From: an uncultured Oscillospiraceae bacterium
Lineage (GTDB): Bacteria > Bacillota > Clostridia > Oscillospirales > Acutalibacteraceae
DNA: 64,000 nucleotides
Direction of reading: 5' to 3'
Assembly (NCBI GenBank): GCA_902492455.1
Contig: CABULH010000018.1
Span: forward strand, 1 to 64,000
The position numbers and the translations under genes were made by a program. How positions within the stretch are numbered: position 1 is the stretch's first letter; each line of letters opens with the position of its first letter. Below the pieces are notes generated by a model. That model saw only the letters and a program-made list of their open reading frames with translations, made no database searches and was not told where the DNA came from. This document shows positions 41,890-50,240 of this stretch, piece by piece.

Positions 41890-43267
41890 AACAGGGGAGC
41901 GGGTGCCGGCGGCATCAGCTCCCTTTTCCAGTCCGTTGGCAGATACTTTAATAGAATATACAAAAAGGAATATATCCTCATTTCATACTCCGGGGCATAA
42001 AGGGAGACTGTATAATTGCGCCGATCCACTGCTGGATCTGACGGAACTGCCGGATACCGGCAGCCTTTACGATGGAGGGGATCGGATAGAAGAGGCGGAG
42101 AAGGCGGCTGCCGAACAGTTCGGCGCTGCCCGGACGCTTTTCAGCGCTGGCGGCTGTACCCTTTGTATCCAGACAATGCTGGCGCTGGCCGGGGGAGGCG
42201 GACGAATTCTCATGGCCCGGAATGCCCACCGAAGCGCTCTTAATGCAGCGGCGCTTTTGGGAATGGAGCCGGTATGGATCTGGCCGGATTATAATCGGAA
42301 CAAGGGGCCGATCAATGCAGTACAAATAGAAAAAATGTTAAAATCTGATAGACATATACGATCCGTATATATCACCTCCCCGGATTATTACGGCAACCTT
42401 TGTGATATAGAGGCTATTGCCGCAGTATGCAGCCGGGCAAGAGTCCCGCTGCTGGTGGACAATGCTCATGGCAGTCATTTGGGGGCCTTTGGACGGCACC
42501 CCCTAGCGTTGGGCGCTTATATGACGGCGGACAGCGCTCACAAGACCCTGCCAGTGCTCACCGGCGGTGCTTATTTGCATTTCAGTCGGGATGCCGCCGA
42601 CAGCATTTCCTCTTCCTCCGCCAAGGCGGCTATGGCCTTGTTTGGTTCCACTTCTCCCTCCTTTATGACTTTGGCGTCTCTGGATACTGCTCAGGTTTGG
42701 TGGGGACAAGAAGGGAAAAACGCGTGCCAGAGATTAGTACATAGAATAGAGGAATTGAAACGCCAGGCGGCTGTCGTCGGACTGTCGCCTGCATTTCCGG
42801 AAATATCCCCCCAGTTTAAGGACCCGATCCGGCTGGCACTGGATAGCATAAACGGCTGGGAGACAGCAGAGCATTTCCGCCGGTTCGGCTGTGAGCCGGA
42901 AATGGCGGATGACCGGTATGTGGTGTTTATTCTCACGCCGTTTAATACAGAAGAGGATTTGGACCGCTTGTTTGAGGCATTGAAGGCGTATGTACCCGGA
43001 AAAAAAAGCAGCAGGCCATCCTTTTCCGCTATTCCACCGTCCGCGGAACCGGAAAAGGTGCTTACGCCTCGGCAAGCGGTGCTGGCTCCTTGGGAAGAGA
43101 TACCGGCGGGGATGGCTGTCGGACGTATCGCTGCCAGAGCGGTGTGTCCCTGCCCGCCGGGGGTTGCTGCCGTAGCGCCGGGAGAACGGCTGTCCGCCGA
43201 GTTGACTGATTGGCTGGGAAGCAGAGGGTTTACGATGCTGCCAGTTGTGAAGGAAAAGACGCGATAA
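41882..43267 (+). CDS. Orn/Lys/Arg decarboxylase-family PLP enzyme (YaaO-like)
   Basis: A 461-aa fold-I PLP protein. The N-terminal SFHTPGHKGR motif and the PLP lysine segment TADSAHKTLPVLTGGAYLH are intact, and a small C-terminal OKR-type domain (PPGVAAVAPGERLSAELTDWL) is present. B. subtilis has a homologue (yaaO) at the same place, upstream of tmk-yaaQ-holB. The amino acid substrate is unknown. The ATG at 41882 overlaps the end of the racemase-like gene by eight bases, but its ribosome binding site is weak. A GTG about seven codons later, with AGGGGAG close by, is an alternative. A tmk gene is missing at this spot. Confidence 0.85.
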   Translation: MCKTGERVPAASAPFSSPLADTLIEYTKRNISSFHTPGHKGRLYNCADPLLDLTELPDTGSLYDGGDRIEEAEKAAAEQFGAARTLFSAGGCTLCIQTMLALAGGGGRILMARNAHRSALNAAALLGMEPVWIWPDYNRNKGPINAVQIEKMLKSDRHIRSVYITSPDYYGNLCDIEAIAAVCSRARVPLLVDNAHGSHLGAFGRHPLALGAYMTADSAHKTLPVLTGGAYLHFSRDAADSISSSSAKAAMALFGSTSPSFMTLASLDTAQVWWGQEGKNACQRLVHRIEELKRQAAVVGLSPAFPEISPQFKDPIRLALDSINGWETAEHFRRFGCEPEMADDRYVVFILTPFNTEEDLDRLFEALKAYVPGKKSSRPSFSAIPPSAEPEKVLTPRQAVLAPWEEIPAGMAVGRIAARAVCPCPPGVAAVAPGERLSAELTDWLGSRGFTMLPVVKEKTR

Positions 43268-43313
43268 GGCGGATCCTGTCGTAAAAAATCTCCTTTCCAG
43301 GCGGGGAAACGCC

Positions 43314-43342
43314 TTGTAACGACAGCCGGAATACGGTATAAT
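43314..43342 (+). promoter_or_regulatory. Promoter of darA-holB-ricT
   Basis: TTGTAA (43314-43319) and a perfect TATAAT (43337-43342) are spaced by 17 bp, about 115 bp before darA. Confidence 0.75.
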
Positions 43343-43458
43343 GGGTATAGCCCGCAGTGTACGCCGGCGGACGGTATCTGCAGAGCAATGGATATGGCCG
43401 TCTTGCGTTCAGCGGAAGCTGCTGACCCAACCTTAACATCTACTGGGAGGTTTGTTAT

Positions 43459-43779
43459 ATGAAACTGATTTTTGCCATTGTTAATAAGGATGACAGCAAT
43501 GTAGTATCCTCCGCGCTGACCCGGGGTGGGTTCTCCGTTACCAAGCTGGCCACCACCGGCGGATTTCTCCAGGCCGGGAACACCACCTTCCTGGTAGGTA
43601 CCGATGATACCCGAGTGGACGAGGTGCTGTCCATCATTGAGAAGCATTCCAAGAAGCGGACCCAAATGGTGCCCACCACCAATTACGGTACCACCACCTA
43701 TGCCTCCTTCCCCGTGGAAGTGACGGTGGGCGGCGCGACGGTTTTTGTCATGAGTGTGGACCGCTACGAAAAGATCTGA
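43459..43779 (+). CDS. darA: Cyclic-di-AMP receptor, PII-like (DarA/PstA)
   Basis: A 106-aa protein of the YaaQ/DarA family (MKLIFAIVNKDDSNVVSSAL; TTGGFLQAGNTTFLVGTDD; the C-terminal VGGATVFVMSVDRYEKI). DarA trimers bind c-di-AMP. The downstream target is not known. GGGAGG precedes the ATG. It is followed by holB, as in B. subtilis (yaaQ-yaaR-holB), though yaaR is absent here. Confidence 0.95.
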   Translation: MKLIFAIVNKDDSNVVSSALTRGGFSVTKLATTGGFLQAGNTTFLVGTDDTRVDEVLSIIEKHSKKRTQMVPTTNYGTTTYASFPVEVTVGGATVFVMSVDRYEKI

Positions 43780-43788
43780 GGAATATCC

Positions 43789-44784
43789 ATGCGATTTGAT
43801 GGATTCGAGGGAAATGAAGGGGTAAAGCAGGCCCTGTCCGCCTGTGTGGATGGCGGTCGGTTTCCCCATGCCCTGCTGCTGGAGGGACCAGAGGGAAGCG
43901 GCCGCCGGACTTTGGCGCAGCTGCTGGCCCGGGCGGCGGTCTGCACAGCTCCCGCTGGAGAACCAAAGCCCTGCGGCCATTGTGCAAGCTGCGTCAAGGC
44001 GGCGGGAGGCGGGCATCCGGATATTGCGCAAGCAGGCGGAGATGGTCAGGCCCGATCCTTTCATATTGAAGAGGTTCGACAGCTGCGGGATACCGCCTAT
44101 GTGCTGCCTAACGAAGCCCCCTATCGAGTGATGATTCTCGCCGGGGCGCATAACATGACCGAGCAGGCTCAGAACGCTCTGCTGAAGATTTTGGAGGAGC
44201 CCCCCCGGCATGTGGTTTTTATTCTCACCTGTGAGAATCGGGCACAAATGCTGTCCACCATCCAGTCCCGGGTGATGTGTGTCACTCTTGGCGGGTTGGG
44301 GGAGGATGAAGCGGTATGGGTTCTTGCCCGCCGTTTCCCGGATAAGCCGGAAGAGGAGCTGCGGCGGGCGGCAGCCGTTTTCGGCGGTGTTGTGGGACAA
44401 GCCCTTCGGGGATTGGAGGACGGCACCCTGCGCAAGGTGATGGAACTGGCTCCGGCGGTGGCCGCTGCTGTGGCGGCGCCTGATGAACTGGAACTGATGA
44501 GGTTGACCGGTCGGCTGGAAAGGGATAAGGAGTTGGCGGACGGCGTACTGTCTGCCGTGACCCTGATCTTTCGGGATGCTTTGGTCTGCCGTTGCGGCGA
44601 TGGAACCCGTATCTCCACCAGCCCGGAAGCCGCCGAGCGGTTGGCCGGATCTCTGACCCGGGCACAGCTGGTCGCGCTGTCCGGCGCAGTGGAGGAGCTG
44701 CAGCAAGCCCGGCTGCGCAACATGAATTATACCCTGTTTTTAACGCTGTTCTGCGCCCGGCTGCGGGCGGCGGCGGGAAAATAG
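43789..44784 (+). CDS. holB: DNA polymerase III subunit delta'
   Basis: A 331-aa clamp-loader subunit. A degenerate P-loop (LLEGPEGSGRRTLAQ), the zinc-binding CGHCASC segment with an upstream Cys, and LLKILEEPPRHVVFIL with STIQSRV (variant SRC motif) are visible. It assists loading of the beta clamp. A non-hydrolysing P-loop is usual for delta'. GAGG overlapping the darA stop serves its ATG. Confidence 0.94.
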   Translation: MRFDGFEGNEGVKQALSACVDGGRFPHALLLEGPEGSGRRTLAQLLARAAVCTAPAGEPKPCGHCASCVKAAGGGHPDIAQAGGDGQARSFHIEEVRQLRDTAYVLPNEAPYRVMILAGAHNMTEQAQNALLKILEEPPRHVVFILTCENRAQMLSTIQSRVMCVTLGGLGEDEAVWVLARRFPDKPEEELRRAAAVFGGVVGQALRGLEDGTLRKVMELAPAVAAAVAAPDELELMRLTGRLERDKELADGVLSAVTLIFRDALVCRCGDGTRISTSPEAAERLAGSLTRAQLVALSGAVEELQQARLRNMNYTLFLTLFCARLRAAAGK

Positions 44785-44876
44785 ATTCCGGATATTTTGC
44801 TTACACATGCCCGGCTGCGGGCGGTGGGAATGGCTGAAGCCGGCTGGTTCCCATCGGAAAGGATAGGTATTCATAT

Positions 44877-45746
44877 ATGGCGAAAATCATCGGCGTCCGG
44901 TTTAAAAATGCCGGAAAGGTATACTATTTCAGCCCAGGTGACCACGAGCTGCCCAAGGGCAGCCAGGTGGTGGTGGAAACCGCCAGAGGGGTGGAATGCG
45001 GCGAGGTGGTGATTTCCAACAAGGAAGTGGCGGATGAAACCATCATCAAACCCCTCAAACCCGTGCTGCGTCCGGCTACGCCGGAGGATGTCCGCCGTTC
45101 CAAGGAGAACGCGGAAAAGGAAAGGAAAGCATTCAAGCTTTGTCAGGAGAAAATAGCCGCTCATAAGCTGGATATGAAGCTGGTGGACGTGGAATATACC
45201 TTTGACAATTCCAAGATCCTTTTCTATTTTACCGCCGACGGCAGGGTGGATTTTCGGGAACTGGTGAAGGATTTGGCCTCGGTGTTCCGCACCCGGATTG
45301 AGCTGCGGCAAATCGGCGTCCGTGATGAGGCGAAGATGCTGGGCGGCTTGGGAATCTGCGGACGCCCCTTTTGCTGTTCCCAGTTCCTGGGAGATTTCCA
45401 GCCTGTCTCCATAAAGATGGCCAAGGAGCAGGGGCTGTCCCTGAATCCTACCAAAATCTCCGGTTCCTGCGGCAGACTGATGTGCTGCCTGAAATATGAA
45501 CAGGACACCTATGAGGATCTCCTGCGCACCACGCCAAAGGTAGGGGCTATCGTCACCAGCCGAGAGGGCAAAGGCACTGTGATGGAGGCCAATCTGCTCA
45601 CCGGCGCCATCAAAATCCGGCTGGATAAAAGTCCCGATTCCCCGCCGGTGGTGATGAAGCGGGAGGATGTGAAGGTGATTCGGGATAACCGAATTAAGGT
45701 GGGCAAAGAGGAACAGGCCCAATTGGAAGAACTGGAAAAATCCTGA
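44877..45746 (+). CDS. ricT: PSP1-domain protein RicT (YaaT)
   Basis: A 289-aa PSP1 protein (CGRPFCCSQFLGDF and SGSCGRLMCCLKYE hold the conserved cysteines). In B. subtilis RicT forms the Fe-S-containing RicAFT complex, which stimulates RNase Y-dependent mRNA maturation and affects sporulation and competence. The position after holB is conserved. AAAGGATAGG precedes the ATG. It has a highly charged C-terminus. Confidence 0.93.
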   Translation: MAKIIGVRFKNAGKVYYFSPGDHELPKGSQVVVETARGVECGEVVISNKEVADETIIKPLKPVLRPATPEDVRRSKENAEKERKAFKLCQEKIAAHKLDMKLVDVEYTFDNSKILFYFTADGRVDFRELVKDLASVFRTRIELRQIGVRDEAKMLGGLGICGRPFCCSQFLGDFQPVSIKMAKEQGLSLNPTKISGSCGRLMCCLKYEQDTYEDLLRTTPKVGAIVTSREGKGTVMEANLLTGAIKIRLDKSPDSPPVVMKREDVKVIRDNRIKVGKEEQAQLEELEKS

Positions 45747-45797
45747 CCGAAAGAGAACGGTGAAAGCTGGAAATCCGCGATTTCTATCATAAAAGTG

Positions 45798-45825
45798 TTG
45801 ATTTTTGCTCCGGTTATGATATGAT
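45798..45825 (+). promoter_or_regulatory. Promoter of the ferredoxin gene
   Basis: TTGATT (45798-45803) and TATGAT (45820-45825) are spaced by 16 bp, about 30 bp before the ferredoxin start codon. Confidence 0.6.
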
Positions 45826-45856
45826 AAGGGAGAACATATGAAGGAGGTGCTTTTCC

Positions 45857-46027
45857 ATGGCATATAAGATCAGCGACGATTGCATCGCCTGCGGCGCCTG
45901 CGAGGCGGAATGCCCCGTTTCGGCGATCTCCGAAGGTGACGGCAAATACGAGATCAATCCCGATATTTGCACGGAGTGCGGCAGCTGCGCCGATGTCTGT
46001 CCGGTAGGTGCGCCCGCGGCGGAATAA
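45857..46027 (+). CDS. 2[4Fe-4S] ferredoxin
   Basis: A 56-aa clostridial-type ferredoxin (MAYKISDDCIACGACEAECP), with two complete motifs, CIACGACEAECP and CTECGSCADVCP, that ligate two [4Fe-4S] clusters. It is the natural low-potential electron carrier for enzymes such as the PFOR at 15076. Its own promoter lies upstream, AAGGAGG precedes the ATG, and a hairpin follows, so it is probably monocistronic. It is easily missed because of its size. Confidence 0.97.
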   Translation: MAYKISDDCIACGACEAECPVSAISEGDGKYEINPDICTECGSCADVCPVGAPAAE

Positions 46028-46039
46028 TCAGGAACCATC

Positions 46040-46098
46040 CAAATTGCCGGTCGGTCATGGGTAAGCCCCGCGCTTATCGCAGGCCGTCCGGCAATTTG
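46040..46098 (+). terminator. Probable terminator after the ferredoxin gene
   Basis: CAAATTGCCGG (46040-46050) pairs with CCGGCAATTTG (46088-46098), enclosing 37 nt, and is followed by TGTTTATT. The long loop could hold a second stem. Confidence 0.6.
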
Positions 46099-46121
46099 TG
46101 TTTATTGCGAGGATGATGCTT

Positions 46122-46841
46122 GTGCCGGAAGTACAAGAAGAAAAATGGGAGGCATTGGGAGAGGGCGTGGGGCTGTTTACCGATGCCGCTCACCGGTTCG
46201 GCGAGGATGCGCTGCTGCTGGCGGATTTCGCCCGGCCACGGCCGGGCGAACGCTGCTGCGATTTGGGGACGGGCGGCGGCATCATTCCCTTTCAGTGGCT
46301 GGCCCAGGGGGCGAACAATGTCATCGATGGGATTGACCTGGATCCGGAGGCAATTGCTCTCGCCCGCCGGTCCGCAGCCCTAACCGCGAGGGAGAGGCAG
46401 CTGGCTTTTCATCTGGCGGACTGGAGACAGTTGGACAGGGTGCTGCCCGCTGGCGAATATGGGTTGACGGTGTGCAATCCTCCCTATTTTCCGCCGGGCA
46501 GCGGCAAAGTCAGCCGGAAGGATGCGGCCGCCCGGGCGCGGCATGAACCATCTCCGGACACGCTATCCCGGCTGGCGGAAGCAGCGGCGCGGCTGCTGAA
46601 AAACGGCGGACGTTTCTGCCTCTGCCATCGGCCGGAACGGCTGTGCGACGTGTTGGCAGCGCTGCGTGCCGCGGGATTGGAACCGAAATGTCTGCGGTTG
46701 GTTCAGCGTGGAGAAGACCGGCCGCCCTGGCTGCTGCTCTGCGAAGCCCATAAGGGTGGGCGGCCCGGATTGAAAATCATGCCGTCGCTGCTGCAACGGG
46801 AAAAGGCGAAGAAGGATATGGATAAGGAGGCGGCGCCGTGA
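46122..46841 (+). CDS. trmN6: tRNA1(Val) adenine-37-N6-methyltransferase (TrmN6/YabB-like)
   Basis: A 239-aa SAM-dependent methyltransferase. The SAM-binding motif is CDLGTGGGIIPF, followed by GIDLDPEAIALA. The catalytic VCNPPYF motif is characteristic of N6-adenine methyltransferases. It modifies a tRNA in E. coli. The gene order holB-yaaT-yabB-rsmI supports the call. GTG 46122 is favoured (GAGG nine bases upstream). ATG codons at 46113 and 46116 are alternatives. Its stop overlaps the rsmI start. Confidence 0.88.
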   Translation: MPEVQEEKWEALGEGVGLFTDAAHRFGEDALLLADFARPRPGERCCDLGTGGGIIPFQWLAQGANNVIDGIDLDPEAIALARRSAALTARERQLAFHLADWRQLDRVLPAGEYGLTVCNPPYFPPGSGKVSRKDAAARARHEPSPDTLSRLAEAAARLLKNGGRFCLCHRPERLCDVLAALRAAGLEPKCLRLVQRGEDRPPWLLLCEAHKGGRPGLKIMPSLLQREKAKKDMDKEAAP

Positions 46842-47674
46842 GCGGTACGCTGACGCTGGTGGGAACCCCCATCGGCAATCTGTCGGATATGTCCCCCCGG
46901 GCGGTAAAAGCGCTGCAGGAATGTGATTTTATTGCGGCGGAAGATACCCGGGTGACTATGAATCTGCTGAACCATTTCGGTGTTAGAAAACCCTTGGTGA
47001 GTTATTATGAACACAATAAGCGGCAGCGGGGCGGAGAGATTCTGACCCGGCTTCAGGCGGGGGAATCCGCTGTTTTGGTCACCGATGCGGGAATGCCGGC
47101 GATTTCGGATCCGGGAGAAGATTTGGTGGCCCTTTGCCATGAAGCGGGGATTCCGGTAACGGTGGTTCCCGGCCCCAGCGCGGTGGTTACCGCCCTGGCC
47201 CTTTCCGGCCTCCCTACCGGCCGTTTCACCTTTGAGGGGTTTCTCAGTGTCAACCGGCGCAGCCGGCGGGAGCATCTGGAATCCCTGCGGCAGGAGAGAA
47301 GGACCATGGTTTTCTACGAGGCTCCTCATAAGCTGCCCGCCACCTTGCGGGATATGGCGGAAACGCTGGGTGACCGGCGGGTGGCTCTGGTCCGGGAAAT
47401 CACCAAAATTCATGAGGAGGTCATCCGTACCACCCTGAAGAAAGCGGCAGAGCGGTTCGCATCTGAAGCGCCCCGGGGAGAATTTGTGCTGGTGATAGAG
47501 GGGGCGGCTCCGGCTGAAGCGCCGGCGGTAACTTTGGAGGAGGCTGCGGCACTGGCGGCAGATTATGCGGCGGAGGGTCTGCCTGCTTCGGAAGCTGCCC
47601 GGCGGGCAGCGGCAGAGACCGGGTGCAAAAAGGGCGAAATTTATCGCCTGCTGACAGTTCAAAATTCCCGTTAA
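46838..47674 (+). CDS. rsmI: 16S rRNA (cytidine-1402-2'-O)-methyltransferase
   Basis: A 278-aa tetrapyrrole-methylase-fold enzyme. LTLVGTPIGNLSDMSPRAV, AAEDTRVTMNLLNHFGV and SDPGEDLVALCHEAGIPV are classic RsmI signatures. It methylates C1402 of 16S rRNA in the P site together with RsmH. A GTG start overlaps the trmN6 stop (GTGA), so the two are coupled. Confidence 0.96.
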   Translation: MSGTLTLVGTPIGNLSDMSPRAVKALQECDFIAAEDTRVTMNLLNHFGVRKPLVSYYEHNKRQRGGEILTRLQAGESAVLVTDAGMPAISDPGEDLVALCHEAGIPVTVVPGPSAVVTALALSGLPTGRFTFEGFLSVNRRSRREHLESLRQERRTMVFYEAPHKLPATLRDMAETLGDRRVALVREITKIHEEVIRTTLKKAAERFASEAPRGEFVLVIEGAAPAEAPAVTLEEAAALAADYAAEGLPASEAARRAAAETGCKKGEIYRLLTVQNSR

Positions 47675-47677
47675 CGG

Positions 47678-47706
47678 TTGCGCAGTGCCGGAGAGCGGGG
47701 TATAAT
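47678..47706 (+). promoter_or_regulatory. Promoter after rsmI
   Basis: TTGCGC (47678-47683) and a perfect TATAAT (47701-47706) are spaced by 17 bp, directly after the rsmI stop. Confidence 0.65.
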
Positions 47707-47793
47707 GAACGCAGCCTGTGAATTTCTGCAAGATATTTCTTTCGTTTAGCCGGGATTTGATGACATGGGATATTTATAAGGAGGGGACAACGG

Positions 47794-48414
47794 ATGCAGG
47801 GATTGTTGTTGGCCGGTCTGTTTCAGGCAGGCGGTATGGGATATTATCTGTTGGTGTTGGTGTTCATGGCGCTGCTGGTGGCGCTGTATATCTGGGGAAG
47901 CAGCCGCAAGGACAAGGGAAGCCGGGGGGATGATCTCCAGGCGCGGTATAAGGAGATGGATCGGGAAAAGCTGGACGCCCTGCCGGATGAGGAGTTGGTG
48001 AACGCTGTGGCGGCCAATCTGATGGGCAAGCTGGATTCCCGAAAACCGGATGCCTATCGAACCATCCCTCTGCTGTCTCATGGCCGCTGTCTGGTTTACA
48101 GCATCTGGCTGATCTGTCATGAACTGGACGAAGCGGGCTTTGAGGAGCTGTTCGCCAGTCCATCCGCGGATTTTATCGAGTTGGCGGCAGACGGGATGCA
48201 GGAGCTGGGTGCGCTGCGCTGCGCCACAGCTTTGCGGGGGGCTATGGACAACAATGCCGATGAAGCGGCGCTGGCGGATCTTCATGCCGATTTCCTGGAG
48301 GCAGCAGTGGATGAGAATCCGCTGAGCCTGTGCGTCGGGTATATTCGGGATAATCTGGATCAGTTCGTGGATTCGGATAAAGAAAGTGAGACATATTCCA
48401 CCCTGGATTTGTGA
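47794..48414 (+). CDS. Membrane-anchored DUF4375 (DMP19)-like protein
   Basis: A 206-aa protein with an N-terminal membrane helix (about residues 13-34, GGMGYYLLVLVFMALLVALYI) and a cytosolic helical domain. The part LVYSIWLICHELDEAGFEELF followed by an alternating Leu/Ala helix resembles the DUF4375/DMP19 family, whose function is unclear. AAGGAGGGG precedes the ATG. It has its own promoter. The assignment is tentative. Confidence 0.6.
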   Translation: MQGLLLAGLFQAGGMGYYLLVLVFMALLVALYIWGSSRKDKGSRGDDLQARYKEMDREKLDALPDEELVNAVAANLMGKLDSRKPDAYRTIPLLSHGRCLVYSIWLICHELDEAGFEELFASPSADFIELAADGMQELGALRCATALRGAMDNNADEAALADLHADFLEAAVDENPLSLCVGYIRDNLDQFVDSDKESETYSTLDL

Positions 48415-48520
48415 AATAGGGCGTACATGATCGCATTCTGGAACAGACCGAAGACGCGGGAGTGAGTGTTGCGGGAAAACTCCATTAGCCGGTTATATCT
48501 GGTAAGGAAGGGGCGGGATC

Positions 48521-49021
48521 GTGCTGCAGCTGCACATTCCAAAATTTGCGGAGTTGAATTATCGGCAAGTCTTGTTGTCCCAGCCGGATACCATGGCCTA
48601 TAACCGGGGATATCGGCTGCCTTTTTCTGAATATCATCCGGATTCCGGGTGCATCGATTTTCCCCGGAGGCAATGGCAAGGCTGGTATGATGTATGGATA
48701 GGCAGGGAACCGGAGCGCTTCTACGCGTATCTGCAGGAAGGGGACAGATTTGTCGGTGAAGTCAATCTATATGCCGATACAGCTGGTCCGGAGCAGGGCT
48801 GCTACCAAATGGGGATTGTGTTGGAAGCTGCTTTGCGCGGACGGGGATTTGGTGCAGCAGGGTTGGAATTGCTGATCGCCAAAGCCCGACAACTAGGTGG
48901 CAGGAAGCTGCGGAATGCCTTTGAAGAATCCAGAGAAGCCGCGATGCGGCTGCATCTGTCGGCTGGGTTCCGGAAGAGCGGGATGGACGGGGGCTGCTGT
49001 CTGCTGGAACGAATATTGTAA
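48521..49021 (+). CDS. GNAT-family N-acetyltransferase
   Basis: A 166-aa GNAT protein. The acetyl-CoA-binding loop reads LRGRGFGAAGLELLIAKA (the R/Q-x-x-G-x-G/A motif), followed by LRNAFEESREAAMRLHLSAGF. The N-terminal half is less typical. The acceptor is unknown. A GTG start follows AAGGAAGGGG. A terminator hairpin follows the gene. Confidence 0.85.
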   Translation: MLQLHIPKFAELNYRQVLLSQPDTMAYNRGYRLPFSEYHPDSGCIDFPRRQWQGWYDVWIGREPERFYAYLQEGDRFVGEVNLYADTAGPEQGCYQMGIVLEAALRGRGFGAAGLELLIAKARQLGGRKLRNAFEESREAAMRLHLSAGFRKSGMDGGCCLLERIL

Positions 49022-49026
49022 GATAA

Positions 49027-49064
49027 AATCCGCCGTCGGGAAGCAGGTTTCCCGGCGGCGGATT
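49027..49064. terminator. Terminator between convergent genes
   Basis: AATCCGCCGTCGGGAA pairs with TTTCCCGGCGGCGGATT around a short loop with one bulged base. On the minus strand it is followed by TTTATCT, so it can serve the kinase-like gene as well as the GNAT gene. Confidence 0.75.
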
Positions 49065-49080
49065 GTTGTGTTGATGTGGA

Positions 49081-50193
49081 TTATTTTTTTAAACAGTGGT
49101 TCACAATGGCGGCCATGTCGTCCATCTTTTTCTCCATATCCGCCACCAGCTTGAACTGGGTGCGGCAGCGGTCCAGATTATGACCCGGACGGTGGATTTT
49201 GAAATAGGTGTCTCCGGCAATGTGGTCGGCCAGGAAGCGCATACCGCATTCCAGAGTCATCATCTTGGCGGAGAAGGGCAGCAGCCGGATCTCCTCCGGA
49301 GTCAGCATATCCCCGCACTCTTCCAGAAATCCCCTGGTGTATTGCTCAAACAGTCCCAGATCACAATAAACTTTGGAGAGATCCCGTTCATCCTCGGCGG
49401 CAGGATTAGAGCCGAAACGGATGCTGTCGCCGAAATCGTAGAGAGAGAGACCAGGCATCACGGTATCCAGGTCGATAACGCATACCGGCCGGCTGGTGAC
49501 GTCGTCCAGCATAACGTTGTTCAGCTTGGTATCGTTGTGAGTCACCCGCAGGGGAAGTTCTCCTGCCGCCAGCTTGTCCACCAGGATGCCCATATCGTCC
49601 TTCCGAGCCCGGACAAAAGCGATTTCCTCCGCCACAGCCGCCGCACGGCCGGAAACGTTTTCCGCCACAGCCGCCTCAAAATCCCGGTAACGGGAGGCGG
49701 TGTTGTGAAAGTTGGGAATGGTTTCATGAAGGGTGGCGGAGGGATAATCCGCCAGCAGTTTCTGGAATCGGCCGAAGGCACAGCCCGCATAATAAAAGTG
49801 TTCCGGCTTGGCCGCGGTCTGATAAGTAATCGCATTTTCAATGAAATTGAAGGCCCGCCAATACCGGCCGTCGGGAGCGGTGTAATAGGGCTCTCCCGCT
49901 TTGGTGGGAATCAAGGTGAGGCATTCCCGGTCGGGATTGCCTCCGGCAGCGATCACCACCCGGCGCAGATACGCGGTGACCTTAACCATATTTTCCATCA
50001 GAGCGGGGACATCCTTGAAGACGTTATTGTTCACCCGCTGCAAAATGTAGCGGCGCTGGGGCTCTCCCGCCCGTTCGCAGCAGACGCAGTAGGTATCGTT
50101 GATATGGCCGCAGCCATAGGGCTTGGCATCCACCGGTTCGCCTTCAAAGGAGAAAAGGCGTGCGGTTTCCAGCGCCAGATTCTCGACAGTCAT
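49081..50193 (-). CDS. APH-fold sugar kinase, N-acetylhexosamine 1-kinase-like
   Basis: A 370-aa aminoglycoside-phosphotransferase-fold kinase. The catalytic loop is THNDTKLNNVMLD (residues about 218-230) and the metal motif is IDLDTVMPG (240-248). The N-lobe has a Gly-rich start (YGCGHINDTYCV). Overall similarity is to NahK-type kinases, which phosphorylate GlcNAc or GalNAc at C1. It follows a sugar-nucleotidyltransferase gene by 47 nt on the same strand and faces galE, which supports a Leloir-like role. AAAGGACGG precedes the ATG. Substrate choice is an inference. Confidence 0.78.
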   Translation of the reverse strand: MTVENLALETARLFSFEGEPVDAKPYGCGHINDTYCVCCERAGEPQRRYILQRVNNNVFKDVPALMENMVKVTAYLRRVVIAAGGNPDRECLTLIPTKAGEPYYTAPDGRYWRAFNFIENAITYQTAAKPEHFYYAGCAFGRFQKLLADYPSATLHETIPNFHNTASRYRDFEAAVAENVSGRAAAVAEEIAFVRARKDDMGILVDKLAAGELPLRVTHNDTKLNNVMLDDVTSRPVCVIDLDTVMPGLSLYDFGDSIRFGSNPAAEDERDLSKVYCDLGLFEQYTRGFLEECGDMLTPEEIRLLPFSAKMMTLECGMRFLADHIAGDTYFKIHRPGHNLDRCRTQFKLVADMEKKMDDMAAIVNHCLKK

Positions 50194-50240
50194 TCAGATA
50201 TCCGTCCTTTCCGGGGCAAAGGCCCCTGGCAGAAGAGGCA

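Noticed and set aside
42691..44706. A 671-codon minus-strand frame across the decarboxylase-like gene, darA and holB
   Set aside because: It spans three well-supported plus-strand genes and their promoter, and has no domain or ribosome binding site.
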